From Ruminococcus sp. OA3 (GTDB lineage Bacteria > Bacillota > Clostridia > Lachnospirales > Lachnospiraceae), in NCBI RefSeq assembly GCF_022440845.1, contig NZ_JAKNTO010000001.1:1302001-1366000 (forward strand): DNA of 64,000 nucleotides, read 5' to 3'. This document shows positions 1 through 8,445 of this stretch, one piece after another; position 1 is the first letter of the stretch, and every line of letters starts with the position of its first letter. Under the pieces are notes generated by a model that was not told the DNA's origin, made no database searches, and worked only from the letters and a program-made list of their open reading frames with translations. The translations under genes were made by a program, and so were the position numbers.

Positions 1-10
1 TCAGTTCCGA

Positions 11-688
11 ATGAGAGATTTGGAAGAGAATATAGTATATGAAGACCGTGAAATGATTGTGATTAACAAACTGGCAGGAGTGGCGGTACAGAGTGCAAGG
101 TTCGGGCAGATGGATCTGGAGAGCGCTGTTAAAAATTATTTGTCTGAGAAAAACAGCGGAGGCCCGAATGAGATTCCTTATCTCGGCATTATCCATCGTC
201 TGGATCAGCCGGTGGAAGGTCTTGTTATTTTCGGAAAGACAAAAAAGGCGGCAAAAGATCTGAGCAGGCAGATTACCGATGGCACATTAGAAAAGTATTA
301 TCTGACAGTTGTCGAGAATGATAACGTATCGAAGGAAGGCATATTGGAACACTATCTCGTGAAAGATGGCAGAGAAAATCGTTCCAGAGCAGCGGATCAG
401 CCTGAAAAAAATGCGAAACGGGGGATATTACACTATCGGCTGATAGAACAGCGAAATCTCAGGGCATTAGTGGAGATCAGGCTTTTGACAGGCAGACATC
501 ATCAGATCCGTGTGCAGATGTCATATGCGGGAATGCCGCTTGCGGGAGATCAAAAATACAATGCCAGGGCAGGGAGTGAACCGCTGGCTTTGTGTGCATA
601 TAAACTGCAGTGTACACATCCGGCAACAGGTAAAAGAATGAGCTTTCAGATACCGAGAGAGGACCTTGACCGGTATTATAAGGAATAG
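11..688 (+). CDS. RluA-family 23S/tRNA pseudouridine synthase
   Basis: A 225-residue cytoplasmic enzyme predicted to isomerise uridine to pseudouridine in rRNA or tRNA. The signature HRLD is at residues 62-65, with Asp65 the expected catalytic aspartate. The usual HRLDxxTSG run is altered to HRLDQPVEG. A GRHHQIRVQ motif near residue 160 is typical of the RluA group. There is no N-terminal S4 RNA-binding domain, so this is the short form. The start lies 10 bases from the window edge, so an upstream start or operon partner cannot be excluded. RNA target is not predictable. Family call is firm; RluA/RluC/RluD subclass is not. Confidence 0.85.
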   Translation: MRDLEENIVYEDREMIVINKLAGVAVQSARFGQMDLESAVKNYLSEKNSGGPNEIPYLGIIHRLDQPVEGLVIFGKTKKAAKDLSRQITDGTLEKYYLTVVENDNVSKEGILEHYLVKDGRENRSRAADQPEKNAKRGILHYRLIEQRNLRALVEIRLLTGRHHQIRVQMSYAGMPLAGDQKYNARAGSEPLALCAYKLQCTHPATGKRMSFQIPREDLDRYYKE

Positions 689-716
689 CAAAAGCTGAAT
701 AAGAAGGGAGAACGCA

Positions 717-1862
717 ATGGGTAAGAAATGTCTGAGCCTTTTACTGGCCGGGTTATTACTGGCAGTTACAATGGGGTGCGGAAAAGATGATTCCGCAAAG
801 TTAAACGAGGGGGAGGAGCAGACAGAGGAGAAGGATAGCGAGCCGGAGGTTACGAAAGAAAACGAGACGGAAGATACGGGAGTGGAGATTGAGCTGCCGG
901 ATGAGCAGAAACTGAAGACGGATTATACGACTGTGAAAGGACTGGAACTTACTGCAGCCTCACATATTGCGGTTGTTGTAAAAGGAAAAAAGTCCAATTA
1001 TTGGAAAGCTGTGCAGACCGGTATGCAGCAGGCGATTGATGATCTGAATGAAGAAGCGGGATTCGTCGATGATGACAAAATATATATGACCTTTGAAGCG
1101 CCGGAAGATGAGAGCGATGCGGAAGGCCAGATTAATATAGTGGATGCTGTATTGGCAGAAAATCCCCAGGTGTTATGCCTGGCAGCCATTGATATGGGAT
1201 CCTGTGAGGCACAGCTGGAGACGGCTGAGGAAAATGGAATACCGGTGATCATTCTGGATTCCGGGGTGATGACGGATGAGCTTGTCTATACAGTGTGCAA
1301 AACGGACAACAGGGAGGCGGGAGCGGAAGCAGCACGCCGTTTATGCCAGAGAATTAATGAATCGGGGGAAGTACTGATTGTTGCATCGCAGCATAAAGGG
1401 GAATCCATATCAGAACGGGTGCAGGGATTTTTAAGTGAGGCTCAGGATTCGCACAGCTCAGTAGTGGTTATGGATGTGATTTATGCGGATGATGCAGATG
1501 ATGACAGAAGTGTAAAAGACAGGGTGTTGTCGGTGCTGGAGGAAAGGCCTGACATCAAAGGCATATTTGCAACAGATGAGACAATGGCATCTGAAGTTTT
1601 AGACATTCTGGATACAGAGGAAAATGCAGATATTCTGATGGTGGGATTTGATTCCGGTTCCAGGCAGCAGGAAGCCATCCGAAATGGAAAAGAGTATGGA
1701 ACTGTTTGCCAGAATCCGTTTGGCATGGGATATGCGACGATCACTTCGGCAGCCAGAGCCATTCTGGGGCTGGAGAATGATAAAGTCATCGATGCGGGTT
1801 ATCAGTGGATAGACAGCAGCAACATAGACCAGGAAGAAAATCAGAAATTTTTATACGAGTGA
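717..1862 (+). CDS. Sugar-type ABC substrate-binding lipoprotein, no permease nearby
   Basis: A 381-residue exported protein with an N-terminal lipoprotein signal (hydrophobic stretch ending TMGC, probable lipid Cys21), an acidic linker to about residue 65, then a periplasmic-binding-protein type 1 fold of the LacI/ribose-binding kind (IAVVVKGKKSNYWKAVQTGM at the start; a DSG motif in mid-domain). It should bind a sugar or polyol outside the membrane. It precedes a LacI-type regulator by 12 bases and iolD follows, so inositol or a derivative is a reasonable ligand, by inference. No ATPase or permease gene is present in the window, so it may serve a distant transporter or act in sensing. Confidence 0.8.
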   Translation: MGKKCLSLLLAGLLLAVTMGCGKDDSAKLNEGEEQTEEKDSEPEVTKENETEDTGVEIELPDEQKLKTDYTTVKGLELTAASHIAVVVKGKKSNYWKAVQTGMQQAIDDLNEEAGFVDDDKIYMTFEAPEDESDAEGQINIVDAVLAENPQVLCLAAIDMGSCEAQLETAEENGIPVIILDSGVMTDELVYTVCKTDNREAGAEAARRLCQRINESGEVLIVASQHKGESISERVQGFLSEAQDSHSSVVVMDVIYADDADDDRSVKDRVLSVLEERPDIKGIFATDETMASEVLDILDTEENADILMVGFDSGSRQQEAIRNGKEYGTVCQNPFGMGYATITSAARAILGLENDKVIDAGYQWIDSSNIDQEENQKFLYE

Positions 1863-1874
1863 GAGTAGGGGAAA

Positions 1875-2903
1875 ATGGCTGGAACGATAAGACAGATAGC
1901 ACAGATTGCCGGGGTTTCCCGCGGAACGGTTGACCGGGCGCTTAATCACAGGGGGCGGATAAACCCTGAGGTAGCCCGGAGAATCTGGGAGATAGCAGAG
2001 GAACTGGATTATCATCCGCGAAACAGAGAGGAAAAGGCTGAGAATAACGAAGGCGAACTTCGTATCGGAGTGATCACGCAGATGTCAGAGTCCTCCTTCA
2101 TGATTCCGGTGCATCAGGGGATCGCAGAGGTTGAAAAAGAGTTGAAGGAGCGCAATGTGGTTCTTTGCATCCGTAATATTGTCTCGGTGGATGAGCAGGA
2201 ACAGTTAAAAGCGATTGAAGAACTGGACGAGCTTCGGATATCGGGACTTGCGATCATGCCTGTGGAGTGTGACAGCGTCAGAAGCAGGCTGAACCGTCTG
2301 ATGGAGGAGCGGCATATACCGGTTGTGACATTTAATTCGGATATTGTTGGAACGAAACGCAGCTGTTTTGTCGGCCTTGACAACAGAAAAAGCGGCTGTG
2401 CTGCCGCAGGGCTGATGGGAATGCTGACACGGGGCATCGGAAAAATACTGATCATTACCGGATTTTTTACAAACAGTGTCAACAGCCTGAGAGTAGAGGG
2501 CTTTATCGAGGAAGTAAAGCGGTCATTTCCGGATATGGAGCTGCTTGGTGTACAGAGCAGTTCAGGGGATGCCAGGGAGGTTGAACAGATCATTGTGAAC
2601 ACTATGCATATGATGCCGGATCTGGCAGGGATTTTTGTGGCATCACGGGGGCAGGGAGGCGTGTGCTGTGCATTGGATAAAATTAAGCCGGAACGCAGGC
2701 CGTATGTGATCGTCTACGATATGACACCGAAAAACGTAGAGGCGCTGGAAGAAGACTATTTCGATTTCCTGATTGACCAGGAAGGATATGTTCAGGGATA
2801 TCGGGCGATTCATCTTCTGTATGACCATCTGGTCAAGGGAAGGGAATTAAATCAGGATATGATGTTTACAGACATTAAAATTCTTACAAAATATAATATT
2901 TAG
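1875..2903 (+). CDS. LacI/GalR-family transcription regulator (copy 1)
   Basis: A 342-residue DNA-binding regulator. Residues 4-50 form the LacI helix-turn-helix and hinge (IRQIAQIAGVSRGTVDRAL); the rest is a sugar-binding core like that of periplasmic binding proteins. It is co-directional with the upstream lipoprotein (12-base gap). The recognition helix VSRGTVDRAL is identical to that of the second LacI regulator at 6037-7074, so the two probably recognise related operators. Candidate operators lie just downstream (2909-2940, 3070-3092), in front of iolD. Likely an inositol-pathway regulator, but the effector is not determined. Confidence 0.88.
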   Translation: MAGTIRQIAQIAGVSRGTVDRALNHRGRINPEVARRIWEIAEELDYHPRNREEKAENNEGELRIGVITQMSESSFMIPVHQGIAEVEKELKERNVVLCIRNIVSVDEQEQLKAIEELDELRISGLAIMPVECDSVRSRLNRLMEERHIPVVTFNSDIVGTKRSCFVGLDNRKSGCAAAGLMGMLTRGIGKILIITGFFTNSVNSLRVEGFIEEVKRSFPDMELLGVQSSSGDAREVEQIIVNTMHMMPDLAGIFVASRGQGGVCCALDKIKPERRPYVIVYDMTPKNVEALEEDYFDFLIDQEGYVQGYRAIHLLYDHLVKGRELNQDMMFTDIKILTKYNI

Positions 2904-2908
2904 GTTGA

Positions 2909-2940
2909 TTGGCACGCTTTGCGTGCCAAATGCGTGCCAA
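2909..2940. promoter_or_regulatory. Palindrome plus extra half-site, candidate LacI operator
   Basis: Arms TTGGCACGC and GCGTGCCAA (9 bp, perfect) flank TTT, followed at once by a third GCGTGCCAA half-site at 2932-2940. It is not directly followed by a T-run, so it is less likely a terminator. The GGCACGC/GCGTGCC half-site recurs at 3070-3092 next to the iolD promoter. Confidence 0.5.
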
Positions 2941-2951
2941 AGCTTTTGTGC

Positions 2952-2979
2952 AATCCCTCCAACAAAGGGATTTTTTTTT
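2952..2979 (+). terminator. Rho-independent terminator after LacI regulator copy 1
   Basis: Stem AATCCCT/AGGGATT (2952-2958 with 2966-2972), 7-base loop, running into nine T residues. It separates the lipoprotein-regulator unit from iolD. Confidence 0.8.
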
Positions 2980-3018
2980 GTGTATAATATAAAATAAGGG
3001 AATATCCACAAAAAATGC

Positions 3019-3047
3019 TTGCGCGAAAGAGGTTCAGGTGTTAGAAT
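3019..3047 (+). promoter_or_regulatory. Putative sigma-A promoter of iolD
   Basis: TTGCGC (3019-3024), 17-bp spacer, TAGAAT (3042-3047). The -10 is 5/6 to consensus and the -35 only 3/6, as expected for a regulated promoter. Transcription would begin just before the palindrome at 3070-3092. Confidence 0.5.
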
Positions 3048-3069
3048 AAGTGCATAAAAGGTAAGCAAA

Positions 3070-3092
3070 TTGCGTGTCAAAAAGGCACGCAA
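3070..3092. promoter_or_regulatory. Inverted repeat at the iolD start region, candidate operator
   Basis: TTGCGTGTC, AAAAA, GGCACGCAA: 9-base arms with one mismatch. It sits about 20 bases downstream of the predicted -10, a normal place for a LacI-type roadblock operator, and shares the GGCACGC half-site with 2909-2940. Confidence 0.5.
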
Positions 3093-3140
3093 GCAGGTGG
3101 GCATCGAAGGATGCCGCGTAGAATAGGAGGATATTGAGCA

Positions 3141-5072
3141 ATGGAAAAAACAACCAGAATGACAGTTGCCCAGGCAATTGTAAAATTCCTTGACAATCAG
3201 TACGTCAGCCTTGACGGTCAGGAGACAAAATTTGTTGAAGGCTTCTTTACCATCTTCGGACATGGTATCGCTGTCGGCCTTGGAGAGGCGCTGGATACAA
3301 ACCCTGGTCAGTTAAAAGTTATGCAGGGAAGAAATGAGCAGGGGATGTGCCATACTGCGATTGCATTTGCAAAACAGCACAACAGAAGAAAGATCATTCC
3401 CTGTGCATCTTCTGTAGGACCTGGAGCTGCCAACATGGTTACAGCATGTGCTACGGCAACTGTTAATAATATTCCGCTGCTGGTATTCCCGGCAGATACA
3501 TTTGCATCCAGACAGCCGGACCCGGTTCTGCAGCAGCTGGAGCAGAGCAACAGCCTTGCTGTCACAACAAACGATGCGTTCAAACCGGTTTGTAAATACT
3601 GGGACCGCGTGACACGTCCGGAACACATCATGACGGCACTGATCAGCGCAATGCGTGTGCTGACGGATCCGGCTGAGGCAGGAGCATGCTGCATCGGGCT
3701 TTGTCAGGACGTAGAGGGAGAGTCTTTTGACTTCCCGGACTACTTCTTCCAGAAGAGAGTACACAGAATTACAAGACCAGTTGCCGTTGACGAAGAGCTG
3801 GAAGACGTTGCCGCAGTGATCGCAGAAGCGAAAAAACCGCTTATCATTGTAGGCGGCGGTGTAAAATACTCTGAAGCAGGCGAGACGGTTGAGAAATTCT
3901 GTGAAGAATTTAAAATTCCATTCGGCGAGAGCCAGGCTGGTAAAAGTGCTTGTAAATCAAGTCATCCATACTGCCTTGGAGGAATCGGTGTTACAGGTAC
4001 ACTGGCTTCCAATGTCATCGCGAAAGATGCAGATGTTGTCATTGCAATCGGAAGCAGGCTGTCTGACTTTACGACAAGCTCTAAGAGACTGTTTACAAAT
4101 TCAGATTCAAAGTTTGTTACAATTAATAATAACAGATACCACGCATACAAAATGGATGCAGTAAAGGCTGTTGGTGATGCCAAGGTTACAATCGAAGCAC
4201 TGGCTGAGAAGCTGAGAGCAAAGGGTTACGTATCTGCATACAGCGGAGAGATTGAAGCAGCTAAAAAGGCATGGGATGAGGAAATGGCTCATCTGGCAGG
4301 CATTACATACACAGGCGATGACTTCGATCCGATCATCAAAAACAGAGACCCGCGTACTGTTCCGGAATTTGTTAAAATGACGGGCGGAATGATCACACAG
4401 ACGGCCGCACTGGCAGCTATCCGTGAAGTGATCGACAAAGATGCCAACTATATTACGGCGGGCGGCAGCCTTCCAAGCTGTTCACAGAGAATGTGGACCA
4501 CAGATAAACGCTGCGGATACCATGCAGAGTACGGATACTCCTGTATGGGATATGAAGTTGCGGCAACACTCGGCGTGAAGATGGCTGATCCGGACAACGA
4601 AGTATATGCAGTTGTCGGAGATGCAAGTTTCCAGATGCTGCACAGCGAGATCATGACCATCATGCAGGAGAAACAGAAAGTCAATATTTTGGTATTTGAC
4701 AACTGTGGATTCGGATGCATCAACAATCTGGAGATGGGCCATGGTATCGGAAGTATTGCTACCGAGTTCCGTTACAGCGAAGGACAGAAGCCGTGTGGTG
4801 ATCTGATCCCGGTTGACTACGCAAAAGTTGGTGAAGGATACGGCCTGAAGACATATACATGTAAGACGATCCAGGAACTGAAAGATGCGCTGGAAGATGC
4901 TAAGAAACAGACGGTTGCCTGCCTGTTCGATCTGAAAGTTATTCCGAAAACGATGACAGACGGATATGAGTCATGGTGGAATGTCGGTATCGCTACGACT
5001 TCTGAGAAAGAAAGCGTTCGCGAAGCGTGCGAAGGCGTTATGGAAGGAAGAGCAGAAGCAAGAAAATATTGA
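3141..5072 (+). CDS. iolD: 3D-(3,5/4)-trihydroxycyclohexane-1,2-dione hydrolase
   Basis: A 643-residue ThDP-dependent enzyme that opens the cyclohexanedione ring made by IolE, giving 5-deoxy-glucuronate, the third step of myo-inositol breakdown. N-terminal pyrimidine-binding domain (RNEQGMCHTAIAFAKQ, ThDP glutamate about residue 65), central domain, and C-terminal pyrophosphate domain with GDAS near residue 494 followed by the Asn-containing VFDNCGFG. Length fits the IolD family. The ribosome site AGGAGG precedes the ATG by about 10 bases. It has its own promoter and operator candidates, and iolB follows after 139 bases that hold a hairpin. Confidence 0.95.
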   Translation: MEKTTRMTVAQAIVKFLDNQYVSLDGQETKFVEGFFTIFGHGIAVGLGEALDTNPGQLKVMQGRNEQGMCHTAIAFAKQHNRRKIIPCASSVGPGAANMVTACATATVNNIPLLVFPADTFASRQPDPVLQQLEQSNSLAVTTNDAFKPVCKYWDRVTRPEHIMTALISAMRVLTDPAEAGACCIGLCQDVEGESFDFPDYFFQKRVHRITRPVAVDEELEDVAAVIAEAKKPLIIVGGGVKYSEAGETVEKFCEEFKIPFGESQAGKSACKSSHPYCLGGIGVTGTLASNVIAKDADVVIAIGSRLSDFTTSSKRLFTNSDSKFVTINNNRYHAYKMDAVKAVGDAKVTIEALAEKLRAKGYVSAYSGEIEAAKKAWDEEMAHLAGITYTGDDFDPIIKNRDPRTVPEFVKMTGGMITQTAALAAIREVIDKDANYITAGGSLPSCSQRMWTTDKRCGYHAEYGYSCMGYEVAATLGVKMADPDNEVYAVVGDASFQMLHSEIMTIMQEKQKVNILVFDNCGFGCINNLEMGHGIGSIATEFRYSEGQKPCGDLIPVDYAKVGEGYGLKTYTCKTIQELKDALEDAKKQTVACLFDLKVIPKTMTDGYESWWNVGIATTSEKESVREACEGVMEGRAEARKY

Positions 5073-5125
5073 TGCCAGGGTCAAAAGGTGTTTTGTCCCC
5101 AACATCATATTAATTGTATTTAAGG

Positions 5126-5155
5126 TTTGGTGGAAGGTTTCGGCCTTCCACCAAA
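5126..5155 (+). terminator. Strong hairpin between iolD and iolB
   Basis: 12-bp stem TTTGGTGGAAGG/CCTTCCACCAAA with loop TTTCGG, followed by ATTGTATTT. The T-tract is poor, so it may attenuate or stabilise rather than fully stop transcription. It is bracketed by two 12-bp direct repeats AATTGTATTTAA (5112-5123 and 5155-5166). Confidence 0.55.
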
Positions 5156-5211
5156 ATTGTATTTAAAGCTATGTTGTATGAGCCGCAGCAGGTGCGGCAT
5201 GGGAGGAAATA

Positions 5212-5988
5212 ATGGGAAAAGATTTTGGTTATCCGGCATGGAGTACAGACGGTGAACAGATTGTGACAGAATATGAAGGCGATTACAGCGATATGCTGAT
5301 GGATATCCGGTTGTTCAGAATGAAATCCGGGTCTGTTAAGACATTTAAAAAGCCTGAGGAAGAGACCGCAGTGCTGCTGCTTCAGGGGAAAATAAGTCTG
5401 ACATGGGATGGGAAAATACAGCAGGTTTCCAGAAAAGATGTCTGGACGGAAGGCCTGTGGTGCCTGCATGTGTGCAAAGATGTAGAGATCACCGTTACGG
5501 CGGAGTCTGATGACGTTGAGATTCTGATACAGTCCACTCATAACAACCGGACGTTTCCGTCAAAGCTGTTTGGCCCTGAAGATGCACCCTGGGTTGAGCG
5601 GTGCCATGGGAAATATGGAGATACGGCGAAGCGGAAAGTCAGTACGATTTTTGACTACGAGTCAGCACCGTATTCTAATATGGTGATCGGAGAGATCATG
5701 AATGATCCGGGAAACTGGTGTGGCTATCTCCCGCATACTCATCCGCAGCCGGAAGTATATTACTTTAAATTTGAACGTCCGGAGGGCTTCGGTGCCAGCT
5801 TTGTTGGGGAAGACGTCTACTACATTAAGGACGGGAGTTTCAGTGCCATCCCGGGAGGTAAGACGCATCCGCAGTCTGCAGCACCGGGGTATCGGATGTA
5901 TATCGTATGGATGATCCGGCATTTTGATGACAATCCGTGGACGGTGGGAACGTATGATGAAAGATTTACATGGCTGGATGAAGTTTAA
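5212..5988 (+). CDS. iolB: 5-deoxy-glucuronate isomerase
   Basis: A 258-residue cupin-type isomerase that converts 5-deoxy-D-glucuronate (IolD product) to 2-deoxy-5-keto-gluconate. Metal-binding cupin residues are visible in HTHPQPEVYYF near residue 178 and in GGKTHPQ near residue 225. Length matches the family. A GGGAGG ribosome site precedes the ATG by 5 bases; a small hairpin (5182-5187 with 5093-5098 of the same leader, i.e. 5193-5198) sits directly before it. The next step, IolC kinase, is not encoded in the window. Confidence 0.94.
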   Translation: MGKDFGYPAWSTDGEQIVTEYEGDYSDMLMDIRLFRMKSGSVKTFKKPEEETAVLLLQGKISLTWDGKIQQVSRKDVWTEGLWCLHVCKDVEITVTAESDDVEILIQSTHNNRTFPSKLFGPEDAPWVERCHGKYGDTAKRKVSTIFDYESAPYSNMVIGEIMNDPGNWCGYLPHTHPQPEVYYFKFERPEGFGASFVGEDVYYIKDGSFSAIPGGKTHPQSAAPGYRMYIVWMIRHFDDNPWTVGTYDERFTWLDEV

Positions 5989-6036
5989 AAAACTGTTGCA
6001 CGCATAATTTTGCTGATTGCTTGAAGGGGACACATT

Positions 6037-7074
6037 ATGGCAGTGACATTACAGGAAATTGCAGAACGAGCCGGAGTATCCCGGGGGACAGTTGACCGTG
6101 CGCTGAACAACAGGGGACGGATACGTCCTGAGGTGGCAGACCGTATCCGGCAGATTGCGGAAGAAATGGGGTATCGGCCGAACCGTGCGGGCAAGGCACT
6201 CGCCATGGCAAGACGCTCTATCTGCATCGGAGTTGTTCTTCAGGAAGTGGAGACGATGTTCATGCGGGGGATTCTTGAGGGCATAGAAGCGGCAAAGGAA
6301 GAACTGGGACACCTTGGGGCTTCCGTGGTCCTGAAAGAAATTAAAGGCTTGAACACAAAGGCGGTCATAGATGCGATGGAGGAGCTCCGGTCACAGAATG
6401 TACATGCGATTGCAATGAATCCATCCATGAACAGGAGGACAAAAGAGACGATTGACCGGTTTGCTGGTGAATATGGTATTCCGATCGTTACATTTAATAC
6501 TGATCTTGAAGACTGCAGCCGTCTCTGTTATATTGGTCAGAATACCTACGAGTGCGGACGGGCAGCTGCCGGCCTGATGGGAGAAATCATTGGCGGGTAC
6601 GGAGAAGTAGGAGTTATCACAGGCTATGAGGCGAATCCCAGCCTGAACAAGCGGGTGGAGGGGTTTCGAGATGAGATTGCTGCCCGCTTTACTGATATAA
6701 AGATTGTTGGTGTACAGTATGCGTACAACAGTGATGCTATTGCTGAGGATATTACCAGAGAGCTGGTGGAACGCCACCCGGAGATCAAGGGTCTGTTCCT
6801 GACAGTAAATGTGGAGCAGGGAGTCTGTGCGGCACTGGAAAAAGAGGGCATCATCGGCAGAGTGAAAATCATTTCCAATGACTTAAATGAGAACAACAGA
6901 AAACTGCTGTGTGACGGAAATATAGCATTTGTACTGGAGCAAAATGCAAGAGTTCAGGGCTATGAACCGATCATGGTACTGTTTCATCTGGTGTTTGACG
7001 GGGAGAAACCGCAGGATGAATTTCAATATACGGACCTTACGATCCGAACCAGATATAATCTGCCGCCTGGATAA
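6037..7074 (+). CDS. LacI/GalR-family transcription regulator (copy 2)
   Basis: A 345-residue regulator with N-terminal helix-turn-helix (LQEIAERAGVSRGTVDRAL, residues 4-22) and a type 1 periplasmic-binding-like effector domain. It is closely related to the regulator at 1875-2903, with the same recognition helix, but the effector domains differ clearly, so the pair may read different inositol-pathway ligands at related operators. It follows iolB by 48 bases, probably in the same transcript, and is closed by a hairpin overlapping its stop codon. Effector not determined. Confidence 0.9.
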   Translation: MAVTLQEIAERAGVSRGTVDRALNNRGRIRPEVADRIRQIAEEMGYRPNRAGKALAMARRSICIGVVLQEVETMFMRGILEGIEAAKEELGHLGASVVLKEIKGLNTKAVIDAMEELRSQNVHAIAMNPSMNRRTKETIDRFAGEYGIPIVTFNTDLEDCSRLCYIGQNTYECGRAAAGLMGEIIGGYGEVGVITGYEANPSLNKRVEGFRDEIAARFTDIKIVGVQYAYNSDAIAEDITRELVERHPEIKGLFLTVNVEQGVCAALEKEGIIGRVKIISNDLNENNRKLLCDGNIAFVLEQNARVQGYEPIMVLFHLVFDGEKPQDEFQYTDLTIRTRYNLPPG

Positions 7075-7090
7075 CAGGCGGCATTATTTC
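7061..7090 (+). terminator. Terminator overlapping the end of LacI regulator copy 2
   Basis: 8-bp stem TGCCGCCT/AGGCGGCA (7061-7068 with 7076-7083), 7-base loop, then TTATTTCT. The stem includes the last codons and stop of the regulator. Confidence 0.65.
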
Positions 7091-7138
7091 TGGAAAAATG
7101 CATAAAAAACATCTGATAATATTGGATATTTTTCCAGA
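7089..7138. repeat. Widely spaced inverted repeat upstream of iolG
   Basis: TCTGGAAAAAT (7089-7099) and its exact complement ATTTTTCCAGA (7128-7138), 28 bases apart, directly upstream of the iolG promoter area. Could be a looping operator pair or an RNA hairpin; function unknown. Confidence 0.4.
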
Positions 7139-7140
7139 TG

Positions 7141-7167
7141 GCGTACACGTGCACGCGGTGTTATACT
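7141..7167 (+). promoter_or_regulatory. iolG promoter region with near-palindromic operator candidate
   Basis: A TATACT -10 lies at 7162-7167; the -35 position is weak. Between them is GCGTACAC-GTGCACGC (7141-7156), a 16-bp palindrome with one mismatch pair that contains a GTGCACGC half-site resembling the GGCACGC half-sites before iolD. Confidence 0.4.
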
Positions 7168-7236
7168 GAAGTAAGATTAAGGTGGGAAACAGTGACAGAG
7201 AAGTAAACTTATGATTCATTTAAGGAGGAATTTGCT

Positions 7237-8238
7237 ATGTTAAAAGTTGGAGTTGTAGGCTGTGGGATGATCGGTCAGGAGCATATCAGGCGACTGAGCA
7301 AAAAGCTGCAGGGCGTACAGGTTGTCGCTGTGTCCGATGTGTTTGAAGAGGGTGCAAGAAAGGCTGGCGGGATCTGCGGAGCAAAAGTATATACGGACGG
7401 GGCTGACCTCGTAGCGGACCCGGAAGTAGAAGCAGTGGTAGTTACTTCACCGGGATTTGCGCACAAGGAAACCGTGCTTCAGGCTATTGCAGCGGGAAAA
7501 AGAATATTTTCAGAAAAGCCGCTTGCTACGACGGCGGCGGATTGTAAAGAAATCGTAGATGCTGAGATGGCATCCGGAAAACATCTGGTACAGGTAGGTT
7601 TTAACCGCCGATACGATAAAGGCTATCATCAGCTTAAAGAGGTGCTGGAATCCGGAAAATATGGAGAACCGCTGATGGCGCACTGCACACATCGTAATCC
7701 TGTAGTGGCTGATACATACACAACAGAAATGGCTGTACATGATACGCTGATCCATGAAATCGATGTGATGCACTGGCTCATTGACGACGAGTATGAGTCA
7801 GCACAGGTTATCTTTAACAAGAGAACAAAGAATGCACTGCCGCATCTTGCAGATCCGCAGTTTATGATTTTCCGGACCAAAGGCGGCATGACGATCGATG
7901 TTGAAGTATTTGTAAACTGTAAATTCGGATATGACATCAATTGTGAAGTTGTCTGCGAAGAAGGGACTGTGAAGCTGGCTGCACCGGCGACACCGATCAT
8001 CAGGAGCGATGCGAATGTCGCAACCGGTATTGAGACGAGCTGGATCAACCGTTTTATCGAATCATACGATACGGAGCTTCAGGACTGGGTGAACGCTGCA
8101 GCTGAGGGCATCATCAATGGACCCACAGCGTGGGACGGCTACGTTGCAGCGGTGACGGCAGATGCGTTTGTCAGGGCGCAGAAGAGTGGTCAGGTTGAGC
8201 CGATCGTCACAGGAGAAAAACCGGAATTTTACCGCTGA
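7237..8238 (+). CDS. iolG: Inositol 2-dehydrogenase (Gfo/Idh/MocA family)
   Basis: A 333-residue NAD-dependent oxidoreductase expected to oxidise myo-inositol to 2-keto-myo-inositol (scyllo-inosose), the first step of the pathway. Rossmann motif VGCGMIGQ at residues 7-14, the family EKP motif at about residues 93-95, and a C-terminal substrate-binding domain containing the HEIDVMHWL run. Gfo/Idh members are easily mis-assigned between inositol isomers and other sugars; the iolD/B/I/E neighbours make inositol dehydrogenase the best reading. Start supported by AAGGAGG eight bases upstream. Confidence 0.85.
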   Translation: MLKVGVVGCGMIGQEHIRRLSKKLQGVQVVAVSDVFEEGARKAGGICGAKVYTDGADLVADPEVEAVVVTSPGFAHKETVLQAIAAGKRIFSEKPLATTAADCKEIVDAEMASGKHLVQVGFNRRYDKGYHQLKEVLESGKYGEPLMAHCTHRNPVVADTYTTEMAVHDTLIHEIDVMHWLIDDEYESAQVIFNKRTKNALPHLADPQFMIFRTKGGMTIDVEVFVNCKFGYDINCEVVCEEGTVKLAAPATPIIRSDANVATGIETSWINRFIESYDTELQDWVNAAAEGIINGPTAWDGYVAAVTADAFVRAQKSGQVEPIVTGEKPEFYR

Positions 8239-8243
8239 AACCA

Positions 8244-8310
8244 GTAACAGTTCAGACGGGCATCTTCTCTTCTGTACGAATTTTTTCGACGTCTGAACGG
8301 TTGCGAAAAA
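8244..8310. repeat. Dispersed repeat / imperfect inverted repeat after iolG
   Basis: GTAACAGTTCAGACGGG (8244-8260) is followed about 30 bases later by GTCTGAACGGTTGCG, so AACAGTTCAGACG and CGTCTGAACGGTT form 13-base arms with one mismatch. The 17-bp left part occurs again exactly at 28981-28997. It may act as an iolG terminator (an internal T-run is in the loop) or be a small dispersed element. Confidence 0.45.
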
Positions 8311-8333
8311 TATGATGTTTTTCATGAAAACAG

Positions 8334-8362
8334 TTGATAAATCCTCCAAAAAAAATTATAAT
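8334..8362 (+). promoter_or_regulatory. Sigma-A promoter of iolI-iolE
   Basis: TTGATA (8334-8339), exactly 17 bp, TATAAT (8357-8362). Near-consensus; about 80 bases of leader before iolI. Confidence 0.75.
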
Positions 8363-8445
8363 GAATTTATGCGAGACGACACGTAAAAGGTATTTGGATA
8401 AGGTATGTGGATCGCTGAAGTTTAAGAGAATAAGGAGGAATAAGG

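Noticed and set aside
2983-2988. TATAAT as the iolD -10
   Set aside because: No acceptable -35 at 16-18 bp and it directly follows a terminator; the TTGCGC/TAGAAT pair is preferred.
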